Of a DNA stretch of 64,000 nt, positions 34,337 through 45,974 are shown piece by piece (position 1 is the first letter of the stretch; the number at the start of each line of letters is the position of its first letter). Position numbers and translations under genes: made by a program. The stretch is from positions 5,146,001 through 5,210,000 of the forward strand of contig CM034111.1 in NCBI GenBank assembly GCA_019914945.1, in the 5' to 3' direction. Below the pieces are notes generated by a model. That model saw only the letters and a program-made list of their open reading frames with translations, had not been told where the DNA came from and searched no databases. Source of the DNA: Typha latifolia (taxonomy: Eukaryota; Streptophyta; Magnoliopsida; Poales; Typhaceae).

Positions 34337-36170
34337 CTACACCTTTCTTGGCTCGTACAGTTGTACAGTATGTGGGTGCCGTGCTTTGTTGTAGTTCCGT
34401 AAAAAAATAGAAAAAAAGAATTAATTATATAATATATATATATATATAGACATATATTTGTTGAATGAGCAAGAGCACAAGATCTGCATGAGATTAGATA
34501 ATGAGGGGTTATTAGAAAGTGCCACCAAACTGCTTCTTGGACCACGCTGTTTGTTATTTTGTGTGGCGTACTGTGAGCCTTCACTGTCTCCTTGCATGCT
34601 TTACAGATAAAACGGAGAGAGAGGGGGGGAGAAATAGAGAGATCTAGAGAGAGAAAGAGACCCACCAAGGTGATAGTGCGCAGTGGGGCACATACTAATG
34701 GAGCAGGCAAGAGTTGGGTGGGGGCAAAGGTGAAGAACAACAAGCTTATGAGGTGATTTATTGATGAATAGGTTGTTTTTTTTATTCCATTTTACACCCT
34801 GTGTTAATTGTTCGATCACTTCAGTTTTCATCTTGGCTTTCACTATTTTTAATGAGAAAATATAAATGACACCCTACATTTTCTTCACTATATTACAAAA
34901 AAGGCCCGCTCTGTTTGTTATTTTGCAAAGACTACGCCCATTTCGAATGATATATCTTACATTACCTTTAATTTGAATCGGTTTTGTTTTGGAGGTTTGG
35001 TTTTCTTTTTCTATAGTACTAACTTGATGGTTGGATGAGATTACATCTATTTACAAAATATTTGTACTATAGTCATAATGTGTGTGTGTTTGGGGGGGGG
35101 TTCTTATATCTAATTTTTCATTCATAATTTAAACTTGTCTTTCTTTCTTTTCTAGAATTAGAGCTCATAAACTATATGTCTGATAGTGAGGCCAACCCTC
35201 TTGCATGACACTTAATTAGACCCATAATTTCTCTGATAATTAGGTTAGATAACTAAGACAAACTCTTAAATTGTAAAGCACAAGATCTATACGAGAGCTA
35301 TGAATGAGTGCAATCTTTGTGGTCAATCATACAGTGAAGATTGCTTCACGCATCAAATGATTTACATTGTCAGGTACATGTATCAATTTAGACCGCAATT
35401 GTTTTCTCAAAAAAAATTAGAATGTAATTGTGTTGTCATGTATCCAAGGGCACCTCGATGTTTAAGAAATAGACAAAACAACAATAAAGAAAAGTATCAA
35501 TTTTATAGCAATACAAGCATGCTAATGGAAAAACAAATGAAAATAGGTGGCAACCCTAGAAACAAGCCACCAAGCTTAAAGAAGAGTCAAATAAATCAAG
35601 CTTAAAGAAAACGTAACACCACAACCTAGCAACAAACATAAATGAACAATATTCCAAACTAAAAAAATACAACATCTACTAGCAACACAGAACAATACCA
35701 TAGAAAACAAGAGAACATAACACCATCTACACCTAGGATGGCAACACAAAACTTCAATGGCTTAATCCAAGCGGTGGTGGTGAGAAGCATAGGGCTGACA
35801 TGTAACAAAGAGGTGAGAAAGAGCATATCAACACAACAGAAGTTGGAGTTGCTGCCAGAATGAGATCAGATGAGAGTCAAGATGCAAAAGAAGGAGGATG
35901 ATAGTGGAGAAAAGGAATCCAGCAAAAGCCAAGCCAAGACCAATTTGCTATACCAGAGGAAAGATCCAGCGGGTGGAAATGGCCTAGGCCAAGCTATAGA
36001 GCGGCACACTAGTTGTAGGGCTAATGCTCCACTTCTAGCGCCTCCACCCTATTGGTCCAACCATTACCAAAGTAGGATGGCGGATGAAGAGAGAGATACG
36101 ACAATTGGCGGCAACAAAAAGTAGGGCAAGTGGATGACGCCAATGGTGAGGAGGCAAGGTGAAAGAAGGG
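34337..36170. other. Upstream region of MIR396 (-) and unassigned DNA
   Basis: 34,614-34,661 is a GA-rich tract in the upstream region. The rest, to 36,170, has only short frames without recognised motifs. 35,620-36,120 is A-rich on the + strand with gene-like purine bias, but I find no family resemblance. Confidence 0.4.
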
Positions 36171-36682
36171 GGTTATGAACCATATCTGGACCGATCCGAA
36201 TGTAAAAAAATTAGAAAACTTTAGGTAGTGTAATCCCATTAGTTAGGGTTCTAATGGCTCTAGTTTCACCTAAATCGAAGATCAGAATGAAAAGTTACAA
36301 ATAAAAAGTGGATATAGGTCAGAACGGGACAGAACAGTAAATATCCGACGTTGTGGCGGTCGTTGGAGGGTGGCGAATGGCCAAGGGTGGTAGTGGATGG
36401 CCGTAGGGTAGGGTAGCTGCTAGAGGAAGGTGGTGGCTAGGGTTTAGAAGCTTTGGAGATTCTACGACTATGATCTACTCCTAGAAAAGTAAAAGACGAT
36501 TTAACGACTACGATAAAATGGTAAATACGGTAAAAAGAAAATAACTAAACTCAATTAATTCTCAATGCTTGGATACTTAACAAGGAGCCCAACCTCTCTA
36601 TATATAGAGGTAGATTACAACGAGTCCATTAGAACAAGCTCTAAAGGCTGACACTACTCGAACTAGAATTTGCGTTAACGAC

Positions 36683-36842
36683 TTACATGACTTAATTGGA
36701 CTTGCCTTAAAGGCTTATTTGACTTAACTAGACTTGCCTTAAGGGCTATCATGACTTATTTCGACTTGTCTTAATGGCTCATATGACTAAATTAGACTTG
36801 CCTAAAGGGTTTACATCATTAAATAATTAAAAGATAAATAGA
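36683..36842 (-). repeat. 32-bp tandem repeat, five units, in the 3' LTR of copy 1
   Basis: A unit whose + strand reads like TTACATGACTTAATTGGACT followed by TGCCTTAAAGGC repeats at exact 32-bp steps from 36,683, 36,715, 36,747, 36,779 and 36,811. It lies upstream of the TATA region (TCTATATATAGAGG, near 36,597), the U3 position where LTR enhancers sit. Confidence 0.85.
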
Positions 36843-37954
36843 CTCGATCGATCGAGCCCAATGTCCCCGTGAATTAATCTGATCAAACCTACTTCACATC
36901 AATCCACCACACTTCCGTTCACTTTGTCCTCAAGGTGTCCATGGTGGTTTTCAAGCCTTCGTTCTCTCTCAAATTTTATGTCCTCGATCTCTTTGTGCGT
37001 CCCATCTACCACGTGGAAGGGGGCCCCACGGTGGTTTCTTCTCTAGGGCTTGCTGGTTTGAGCCATAGTCTGCTCTAGCTGCGGTTGGCTTAGACCAAAT
37101 CCTAGCCATAGGTGGTTCGAGCCAAGGTCTTAGCACATGTAGTTTAGGCCATAGTACGAGTGTGGCTAGTCTAAGGAAGGTGCTGACGGTGGTGGCTTGG
37201 ACCGAAAGTGTCTAGATCACCATCGGTAGAAGACTAGAATTTTGACCTTTATTTTCCACCACGATCGAGGATGTCATTAGGGGCTGCTCCTATATCACGT
37301 CGGTGGTGGAAATAGTTTATAGAGATGGTAGGAGCTCCACCACAACTAGAGGTGGTGCTTTGGTTGCGGTTTAGGCCAGCACTTCCTCTCCCTCATGGTT
37401 TGGACTTTAATGCCATGGGAAGGTTGGTTCCTCTATGGCCGACGGTGCTAGCGGTGCAGGGAGGTGGAGGGTGGCTAGCAGGATCTCTGTCAAGGCCTGA
37501 AACAAGTCCTTAAAGGCAGCTAGCAGGGAGTTCTCTTTCAATTCAGCCGAAAGTTCTTTGAATAACGCCTTCGCCTATGCTAGTGGCTCATTATTGGGGG
37601 TTGCTGGTGGAGCCGAGGAAATCTCCATAGGGATAGAGATGAGCTCTTGGTCCCCCATGATTGTGATCTCCCTTAGGTTAGCTTTGGATCACGTGTTCAC
37701 GATTGTCCGAGGAATGTTGACTTTGATATTAATATTACGAATCAGATTTAGATCGATTTGAATGTAAGAAAATTATGAAAATTTAGTGTGGTAGCCTCTT
37801 GAGTTAGGTTCTAATAGCTCTAGTTTCACATAAATCGGAGGTCGGGATGAAAATTTTAAAATAAAATAGTAGAGATAGGTCAAATTAGAGCACATCCCAC
37901 TAGGACAAGCCCTAAAGGCTGACACGACTCGAATTAGGATTTGCATTAAAAGGC

Positions 37955-38135
37955 TTACATGACTTAATTGGACTTGCCTTAAAGGCTTACTTGACTTAAC
38001 TAGACTTGCCTTAAAAGCTATCATAACTTATTTCAACTTGCCTTAAGAGCTGTTATGACTTATTGCAACTTACCTTAATAGCTCACATGACTAAACTAGA
38101 CTTGCCTAGAAGACTTGCATCATGAAATAACTAAA
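37955..38135 (-). repeat. 32-bp tandem repeat, six units, in the 5' LTR of copy 1
   Basis: The same 32-bp unit as at 36,683 starts at 37,955, 37,987, 38,019, 38,051, 38,083 and 38,115, so this LTR has one unit more than its sister. Confidence 0.85.
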
Positions 38136-38205
38136 AAATAAATAGACTCAATCAATTGAGCCCAATGTTCCCGTGAATTGATCTGATTAGACCCAGTTCG
38201 CATCA

Positions 38206-39102
38206 AAGGGGAAGAAAATACCAAACAAAAGAGGAGGGGAAGGAAGAGAGAGAAGAGAAAGGAGAAGCCTCTCTGATGGGAGAAATGAAACACCTGCCTA
38301 TGACGAGAAGAATTAATCTCAAGGAGGGAGAAATTTTCCAAACCCTAGCAGAGCACACTCTATAATATAGGAAATTCTCTTTATGAAGAACAAGAGTAGA
38401 TCCTTTGCATTACCAGTTGCATGAAGTTAGTACATCCACTTATTGGCAGTCCTTTATTAGTTCCTAAATCATTCAACAATTGAAGTAGAGGTGAAAAACT
38501 TTAGCTAGCCAATCGTGCATTGCCAAGTACTCCAACTACAAATATTCATGTCGTGGATAAAGACCCTATTTTTCTTATTCGGTATAGCTTAGAAGATTGA
38601 GAGAATCATTTCTGGACATGGGTGGTCCTGAGATAAAGGAGGGGTCGCTACTAGCCATCGCTTGGGAGCCAGTGGCGGCAGACCATGCATTGGAGGCAGA
38701 GGCAAGAGCGCTTTGTCTTGGCCTTCGAGTAGCTAAGGTGCCATGGATGCTCGAAGCTGGCGGTCGAACTGGACTCTTTGGAACTGGTGCAACTCTTGCA
38801 GGAGGCGAAACAATTGGCCCTAGCATATCTGGGCGCTCATGATGGACTGCTCAACCTTGCGGGAGGGATTTTGAGAGGTGAAGATTGGCCATATATTTAG
38901 CAACGCCAACTAGGTGGCCGACTGAGCAGCACACCACGTTCAGAAGGCCTTTGGGTTTTGTTGCATGGGGCCTGCTGAGGAGCTCCCCCACCAGTTTTCT
39001 GATCTCCTTATTTTTGATATTTCGACTAAGTCCATTGGCCGAAGTATTCTTATTTAAGCTAGTGATATAATAATAAAAAAATAAATTACCTTTGTTCTAA
39101 TA
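38206..39102. other. Unassigned DNA; possible LINE RNase H scrap at 38,597-38,842
   Basis: The + frame at 38,597 contains DHALEAEARALCLGLRVAKV, which resembles the helix after the second catalytic residue of LINE-type RNase H (EAxALxxGLxxA). Nothing around it confirms this, so the assignment is weak. The rest has no recognised content. Confidence 0.3.
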
Positions 39103-39482
39103 TTTTTTACCAAAATAGACTACTCTTTAAACTTATTACCAAATGGGGGCCTAATTTATTGTAGCCTAACAAAAATGCTAAACTAATCAGCATTTAATCC
39201 CTAAGAAAAAATACTAATCAGTTCAGCGCTTTGTCTAGTCCTAAAACACTGAACTGATTACTGTTTTATGTATATAAATTCCTTTTAACTTAATCTTTCA
39301 GTAGTTAAGGAAATAAATTGTCTGGCGATAAAACACTGAACTGATTAGCGTTTTTAAAAATATTAATTAGTTTAATATTTTTCTAGGACTAATTTGATTC
39401 TATTTAGTAATAAGTTTGAGGGACAGTAAATTTCAGTAAAAAAACAATAAAAAACAGTCGTTTAGTTTGGTCAAAAACTCAA
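39103..39482. mobile_element. MITE-like element, copy 2
   Basis: The left arm TTACCAAAATAGACTACTCT with AAACTTATTACCAAAT is inverted at the right (TTTAGTAATAAGTTTGAGGG with ACAGTAAATTTCAGTAA). The interior has three copies of an ACTGAACTGATTA-like word. It is longer than copy 1 at 19165-19445, which looks internally shortened. Confidence 0.55.
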
Positions 39483-42480
39483 GTAGAAGCTCAGCAGGAC
39501 CCAGAACGATAATAATGCCTCGATCCAATTTAACACCTTGTCAGTTTCAAGAATCATGTCAGTCTCAAGAATCATATGCTAATTTATTACGTGTAGCTTC
39601 AATCATGGCCTCTACGAATTATTCTGCATTTGGCCGAACACTATACCGCAGTGGCAGGTAGGTTGATATTGTTGGAAAAAAAAAATCATGATTTGAACAT
39701 AATTTTTTTTTACTAATTTTGAATAAAAAATTAAGTGGGACCGCATAGTATTTATGATAGATTAAAGGTGTAGGAGATAAAGGAAGTGGATTTAGTATAA
39801 CATCAATTATTTAGGAGATATTGGTAGGATATATAAGTATTTAGAAAAACTTAAATATAACATTTCATCTTTTAACACAATTGTGATTTACTATATTTTT
39901 ACTATTTATAAATTGAGCTATATAATTTAGTAAGTGCTAAAAATACTCTATTATTAGATTTGTTAGTTAAACTTAACTAAACATCTGGATTAAGTTAACT
40001 ATACTAAAAAAATTATCATCATACTAAGGGCATTTTAGTTATTTTAGAAATAAGAGTATTTTAATTATTTTTAAAATAAAATATTTCTACTTAACGAAAT
40101 ACTCAGAATATTTTTTGCAAATAATAAAAGTACAGAATGTAAACCGTAATTTTATTAAAAAGTAAGGTGTCATATGCAAATTTCTCAAGTATTTATATTT
40201 TTGGCTACTCGGATAGTATTTTGGTCCATGGTCACTAGGGGCATTTTTTGAATGAGCAATTAATCCTTCTTTTTTTTGTCAAAATTTTTTACTAAAGAAT
40301 CTAATGATGTCTCGATTAACCTGTGCTGCTGAATTGTCTGGAGTGTTAAATAAAAATGATAAAAAAATTATTATTATCTAACAAGAATGATTTGTTTATA
40401 TATTAGGTCTTTTACATGTATACCTTTCTAAATCTCTCATTTGGGTGTATACGGTCTAAAATTGATATTTACGTATATATTCTCACCCTAGTAACACTTG
40501 GTTTTTTACATGTATAACATATAACCCCACAAGCCAGTTAAACCATTAACATAACATTAATTTTTAACAGTAAAAATAAATAAATATTCTTATTAATGTT
40601 TGTATAAATTAATTTTAGTTAAGGATATACACGCAAATAAGGAACTTTGGAGGGGTATGCATGCTAAAAGTAAAACCCTAATATACTTTATCTAGGGTGT
40701 ACTTTCGGTAAAGAAGAAGAAGAAAAAATAGGTACTATTTTGGAAGGCATAGGTGTTCCAACATGTTATCCTTGCAGGTTGAAATGTGAAAGAAAAATTG
40801 ACCTTTAATTTACTGTTTAAAATAATTGGACAAATTGTTAACCTTAGGAGCAAGTTCTTGTACTACCTACTCCTTGTTGTGGACCTTATCCATAGTTAGA
40901 CCAGCTATGTTCATCAGTGGAGAATGAATTATTGCATGTCTTTATTCCAATTTGGAGACTTCAATGGTGCTGCTAACTTTTCACTTAATGGGTCCCTAAC
41001 CTGATCAATGATGCCCATAGGATTGGGCCCAAATAGTGAGCAAAGCAATTAAGGGTCCTGTGATTAATTAATTAGGGTACGCAGATGCTACTCTGGCCTT
41101 ATACCCACCCCCTAGCTAGAAGACAACCTTCCAAAGATATTTTTTTAAGGTAAACATCTCCAAACAATTACTCCTAACTCTGGATGCAAAGTTAAAGGTG
41201 TAACTGAGCTAGAACCAGAACCTTGAGAAAACTCACTGAGGACCTTGAGCTAGAACCAGAAACTTGAGCAAACATCTTTTGAGGTGTTTAAAGAAAATTA
41301 TTTGGTAATATACATTATACGACCAACCAAATAATACTTTTCATTCTATAAATATATAGCATTGAATACATTATTTTCCTAAGGATAAAGTTAGCTCAAA
41401 CAACAATTGTTACAGTGGGCCTCTCATTATGAGTGAGCCTAGGGCCCAGTGGGAAGAGAAAAATAGAAGAAAGGGTTCTGCCAAGTGGGTAAAAGAAAAA
41501 TAAGATGTCAGAAGAATCGATCTTGTCATGTTGCAAAGAGGCTCTAACGCTCTTGTTCATACATTTCTTTGGGTTTTCTTTTCCTCTCTTAGTTTCCGTC
41601 ATTGATGTTTTTTTTTTGCCCTTGTGTCTTTTGGTATTTCACACAATTGTGAGATTGTACTATTGCAAGAGTTGTTTTCTCTTGGGAAACATGTGTGTAT
41701 CAGTGTAGCCTATAGTGTAATATAGAAAAGACTATAACTAGCAATCGATTGAAGGCACTAAACTACGTACTCAAGACGATCTACTTTCACACCATCCTTG
41801 GTGTAGAGCTTGGAGATGAATGTGCCATAGAGGTAAGCCCACTACAATGAATATTGAAGCAATCGCTCGTCATATAACACAACATCTGTGACGTATGAAG
41901 TACATCTTGTCAAAATTAAGTTCGTTGGTCCTCTTCCTTGGCAGTAGGATATGAAAGCTGATCAGAATCAACAAACAGTAATAAGGCTTCAAGTCGCCTT
42001 ATCTAATCATGAGTTGAGGGATCATCTCAACTAGATTTGCATACTAAGAAAAATTAGGTATCGAAGAGAAAACGGGATCATCTGAACTACGAATGACGAC
42101 TTTATCTGGTGTCTATGAGTGCATATATGGATTACTGGGCTAAGCAACTCAAGAAAAATGAGGTATCGAAGAGAAGTGTCTACTGTAACTGTCAATCTAA
42201 CTCCACATACATACGACTTGACTGCGTTCGAACTATAAGATGCTTTTGCATAGAACTTTCAGACAAATTTGATATATCGAAACTTGTGGAGTGAGCAATC
42301 TATTCCATCATTGAGTAGTGAAAATATAAGGGATATCCTCATCCATGTTGATGAGAGAGGAAGGGAAGTCTTGTGTCCGTTCGTTTGCCTCGAATTTCTA
42401 TGTATTCATGATTTGTACTCACTTATTGATATATGTTATGTAATCAATCATGATATATATTGACTTTTACTTGTGTGATT
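39483..42480. other. Intergenic DNA and possible old copia interior, no readable gene
   Basis: The left part is AT-rich with no gene. From about 41,750 to 42,480 the sequence lies upstream of a copia-like polypurine tract and may be a degraded 3' internal region, but no protein motif is legible. A phrase AAGAAAAATTAGGTATCGAA is repeated with one change near 42,050 and 42,151. Confidence 0.35.
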
Positions 42481-42520
42481 TACTCTCTGACTACTGTATG
42501 TTTATGTTTACTTTTATCTT

Positions 42521-42604
42521 TATCAATTTGTGATAAAAGGTATTATTATCCTTATCAATTTGTGATAAAAAGGTATTATTATCCTTATCAATTTGTGATA
42601 AAAA
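42521..42604 (+). repeat. 32/33-bp tandem repeat next to a polypurine tract
   Basis: TATCAATTTGTGATAAAAGG begins at 42,521, 42,553 and 42,586 (about 2.6 units, with TATTATTATCCT between) and ends in AAAAAGGGAGAGATAT, a copia-like polypurine tract. Confidence 0.8.
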
Positions 42605-42616
42605 GGGAGAGATATT

Positions 42617-43295
42617 GATGTTTATCTTAAGGGGGAAATTATTTTGACTTGAATCGAGGGTAGAATATGATTGTATTTTTTTAAAAAAACTTGATTCAAT
42701 GCTTTGCTTGTGGGAGAACATTGAATATTAAATTGATTGGATATCATTTTGTCGAATTGCATTTGTTTTACACACTTGCATTTACAGTTATAGTTTGTGT
42801 TTGATCTCCGCAAGTATTTACAGATGCGAAAAAGAAGTATCTCTTGATCATGGAAAACATTATATTTGGTAGAAAAAAATGTTTAGGAATTATTTTATCA
42901 CGAAATTGCTAGGGGAAAATTATAAATGAAAACTTATATAATTACAAGTTTGTGGACACAAAACACTTTAAAATATAATATATATTAGGTCAGTACATGA
43001 CTTGTGAAATAATTCTTAAACGAAGAAGATCGAAGAATGAAATTAAGATTAAGTCAAAATTTATATGTTCAAATTTGTAGGCTAGGTGCACACCCCAAAC
43101 AACGCGATGCACACCCCAGCATGAAATTAACATAGGATTCCCTACGTAATTCGAAGGTGGGTGTGCACCTTAATAGTTTGATTAGAAACAGAAAGTATGA
43201 AATGAATTTCAACTTGATGTTTCCTTTGGTGATTCTACTAGAATGAATCAAAGATGTTCTAATATATTTATAAAAGAATGTCAGCGGTCAAATTG
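42617..43295 (+). repeat. Old LTR-like repeat, left copy
   Basis: It follows the polypurine tract at 42,600-42,615. The part 42,920-43,140 matches 46,240-46,460 directly (words ACAAAACACTTTAAAATATA, TGACTTGTG, GTGCACACC). The repeated GGTGTGCACC-type words are conspicuous. It is cut at 43,295 by the small LTR element. Confidence 0.5.
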
Positions 43296-43663
43296 TGATG
43301 TGATTTGGGTTAGATCAGAACACATCATAGTGACATTGGACTCAATGGATCGAGTCTAGTATCCTATCTATTCTGCTTATATAGTTTAGTTAGAGTCTAA
43401 TTAGGTTAGAGCTTATTTAATTAGTTAAGTTCTTAACTTCTACGCAATTTTAGAAAAATATTTTATAGATATTCGTTAGTTGACCAAATATTATGAAATC
43501 ACTTAGAAAAGATCGAAGATGTCCTCATCTACAACTTTCGTATTTAAGATTTCTCTAGATTAGGGTTCTATCTATGACAGAATGAAGAAAATATTACGAG
43601 AAAAATAAGCAAGACTGATTTAGCTAAATCATGTTTATCTCTAGATCATGTTTATTTTTCAGT

Positions 43664-43759
43664 GTAAGTGTCTAAGGCAAGTTCAATTAAGTCATGTAAG
43701 CCACTAAAGCAAGTTCAATTAAGTAATGTAAGCCTCTAAGGCAAGTCCTAGTTTGAGTC
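43664..43759 (+). repeat. 32-bp tandem repeat, three units, 5' LTR of copy 2
   Basis: GTAAGTGTCTAAGGCAAGTT followed by CAATTAAGTCAT repeats from 43,664, 43,696 and 43,728. It is the same unit, reverse-complemented, as in copy 1, and lies upstream of the TATA-like CTCTATATAGAGG (about 43,807). Confidence 0.85.
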
Positions 43760-45421
43760 CTATAAGTTTTTCGGGTTAAGTTCAAGTATGACTCATTATA
43801 CCCAACCTCTATATAGAGGGATTGGGGCTTTAAACATCTAAGTATCTCAGCATTGAGAAATTATTTTAGTCTTGAGTTTATTTTAGGAGTAAGTTTAAAA
43901 TAATTTAGGAGTAGAATTAAGTTAATCATAGCCGTTTATTTTCCTAAGAGTAGATCTAAGTTAGAAACTCAAATTCTACCTCCAACACATAGTCACAATT
44001 ACCTCTAGTAGGCACCCTACTCTACAATAGTGTCCACTACCACCATTGGTCATCCGCCACTCTTCGACGATCGCCGCAACGTCGGATATTTATTATTTTA
44101 CTTTGTTCTGACCTTACTCCACTATTTTAATTATATATTTTCATTTAGACATCTGATTAACGTGAAACTAGAGCCATTAGAACCCTATCTTGTGAAGATA
44201 CCATTACTTAAATTTTCATAATTTTTTTCGTTTGAATCAATCTAGATCTGGTTCGTAAGACGTTCTTTGGACAATGGTGAACATGTGATCCAAAGCTAAC
44301 CCAGGGGAGATCACGGCCATAAAGGACCAAAAACTCATCTCCATCCCTGTGGAGGTTTCCTCGGCACCATTAATAATGAGCCACTAGCATGGGCAAAAGC
44401 ATTTTAAAAAAAATATTTGGCTGAGTTGAAGGAGAATTTGAAGGAGATCCAAACCACTCTCAAGAACCTATTTTAGACCTTCCACCTTCCTATATCACCA
44501 ATGCTGTCGGCCATAGCGGAACCAACCTCCCCATGGCATAAAAGTCTAAACTGTGAAGGAGGGGAAGTGCCTTCCCAAACCATGATTAAAGCACCACCTC
44601 CAGCTGTAGTGGAGCTTCTACCATCTCTACAAATTGTTTCCACCACCGACAGGACGCCGGAGCAGTCGCCAACGACAATCCCATCGTCGTCTTCCCTAAT
44701 TGTGGTGGAAAATAAAGGTCAAAACCCTAGTCTTCCACTAGTGGCAATCTAGACACTTTTGGTTCAAGCCACTAACACCTTCCTTGGATTACCCACACTC
44801 AAACCATGGCCTAAACCATATGCACTAAGACCTTGGCTCGAACTACTCGTGGCTGGGATTTGGCTCGAGCCATCCACGACTAGGGTGGACTATGGCTCAA
44901 ACCAACAAGCCCTAGAGAAGAAACCATGATGGGGTCCCCTTCCATGTGGTAGACGGGATGCACAAGGAGATCGAGGACATAAAGTTTGACAGCGAACGAA
45001 TGTTTGGCAACCACCATGGACACCTTGAGAATTAGGTGGATGGAAGTGTAGTGGATTGATGCGATCCATGTCAGATAGGATAACATCATAGGGATATTAG
45101 GCTCGATGGATCTAGTCTAGTTATCTTATTTATTTTACTTATGTAGTTTAGTTAGAGTCTAAGTAGGTTAGAGTTTATTTAACTAGTTAAGTTTGTTAAC
45201 TTCTATGTTGTTTTAAGAAAATATTTTGCATATATTCATCAGTCAACCTAATATTATGAAACTACTTGGAAAAGATCGCAGACGTCCTCATCTACAACTT
45301 TTATATTCAAGGTATCTTCAGATTAGAATCTATCTATGGCTAAATGAAGAAACATACCGAGAAAGATAGGAAAAACTAATTTAGCTAAGTCATGTTTATC
45401 TCTATCTTATTTATCTTTAAT

Positions 45422-45485
45422 GTAAGCCACTAAGACAAGTTTAATTATATTATGTAAGCGTCTAAGGCAAGTCCTAGTTCAAGTC
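45422..45485 (+). repeat. 32-bp tandem repeat, two units, 3' LTR of copy 2
   Basis: Units start at 45,422 and 45,454, one fewer than in the sister LTR. Confidence 0.8.
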
Positions 45486-45974
45486 GTATAAGCCCTCATG
45501 GCTAAGTCCGAGTAGGACTCATTGTACCCGACTTTTATATATAGACGAGCTGGGATTCAAACATCCAAGTATCTAAGCATTGAGACATTATTTTAGTCTT
45601 GAGTTTATCTTAGGAGTAAGAGTAAAATAATTTAGGAGTAGAATTAATTTAATCATAGCTTTTTATTTTTCTAAGAGTAGATCTAAATTAGAAACTCAAA
45701 TTCTACCTCCAAGTCATAACCACCATCACCTCCAACAGCTACCCTACGGCCGTCCACCACTACCCTTGGCTGTCCACCACCTTCCGACGACCACTGCAAC
45801 GTCAGATATTTACCATTTTACCTAATTCTAACCTTTCTCCACTATTTTAATTATATCTTTTTATCCGGATATTCGATTGATATGAAACTAGAGTCATTAA
45901 AACCCTATCTCATAAGGCTACCACTATAAAATGTTCATAATTTTCTTAAATTCGGATTAGTCCAAATTTGATCA

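Larger units (their letters stand above)
36171..38205 (-). mobile_element. Small pol-less LTR retrotransposon, copy 1
   Basis: The minus-strand order is 5' LTR (38,205 to about 37,745), interior (about 37,745-36,897), 3' LTR (36,896 to about 36,171). Both LTRs begin TGATG with AGATCAATTCACGGGAACAT-like sequence. A candidate duplication AAGGG is at 38,206-38,210 and 36,166-36,170. The 5' LTR lacks about 260 bp present in the 3' LTR, including the TATA region. The interior reads MGDQELISIPMEISSAPPAT, then NNEPLA, AKALFKELSAELKEN and, through stops, VVELLPSL. No protease, RT or integrase is present, so any movement needed proteins from elsewhere. Copy 2 is at 43,296-45,974. Confidence 0.75.
43296..45974 (+). 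mobile_element. Small pol-less LTR retrotransposon, copy 2
   Basis: Direct LTRs lie at about 43,296-44,255 and 45,057-45,974. Both start TGATG and end with an AATCTAGATCTG/GTCCAAATTTGATCA-type segment. The interior is only about 800 bp, beginning near 44,256. It carries the same decayed frame as copy 1: LISIPVEVSSAP, NNEPLAWAKA and, open from 44,501 to 44,752, MLSAIAEPTSPWHKSL with VVELLPSLQIVSTTD. The end reads GNHHGHLEN just before GGTGGATGGAAGTGTAGTGG, the polypurine tract. No pol domain is found. The LTRs differ at many positions, so the insertion is old. Confidence 0.78.

Noticed and set aside
35870..36124. Charged 84-codon frame as a small gene
   Set aside because: No homology is recognised, no promoter or splice pattern is evident, and purine-rich DNA gives such frames by chance.
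37325..37761. Plus-strand frames in the small LTR element
   Set aside because: They are antisense to the element, whose LTR and polypurine polarity is minus.
38597..38842. A definite LINE RNase H domain
   Set aside because: Only one helix-like phrase matches and no flanking LINE features support it; kept as a weak possibility only.
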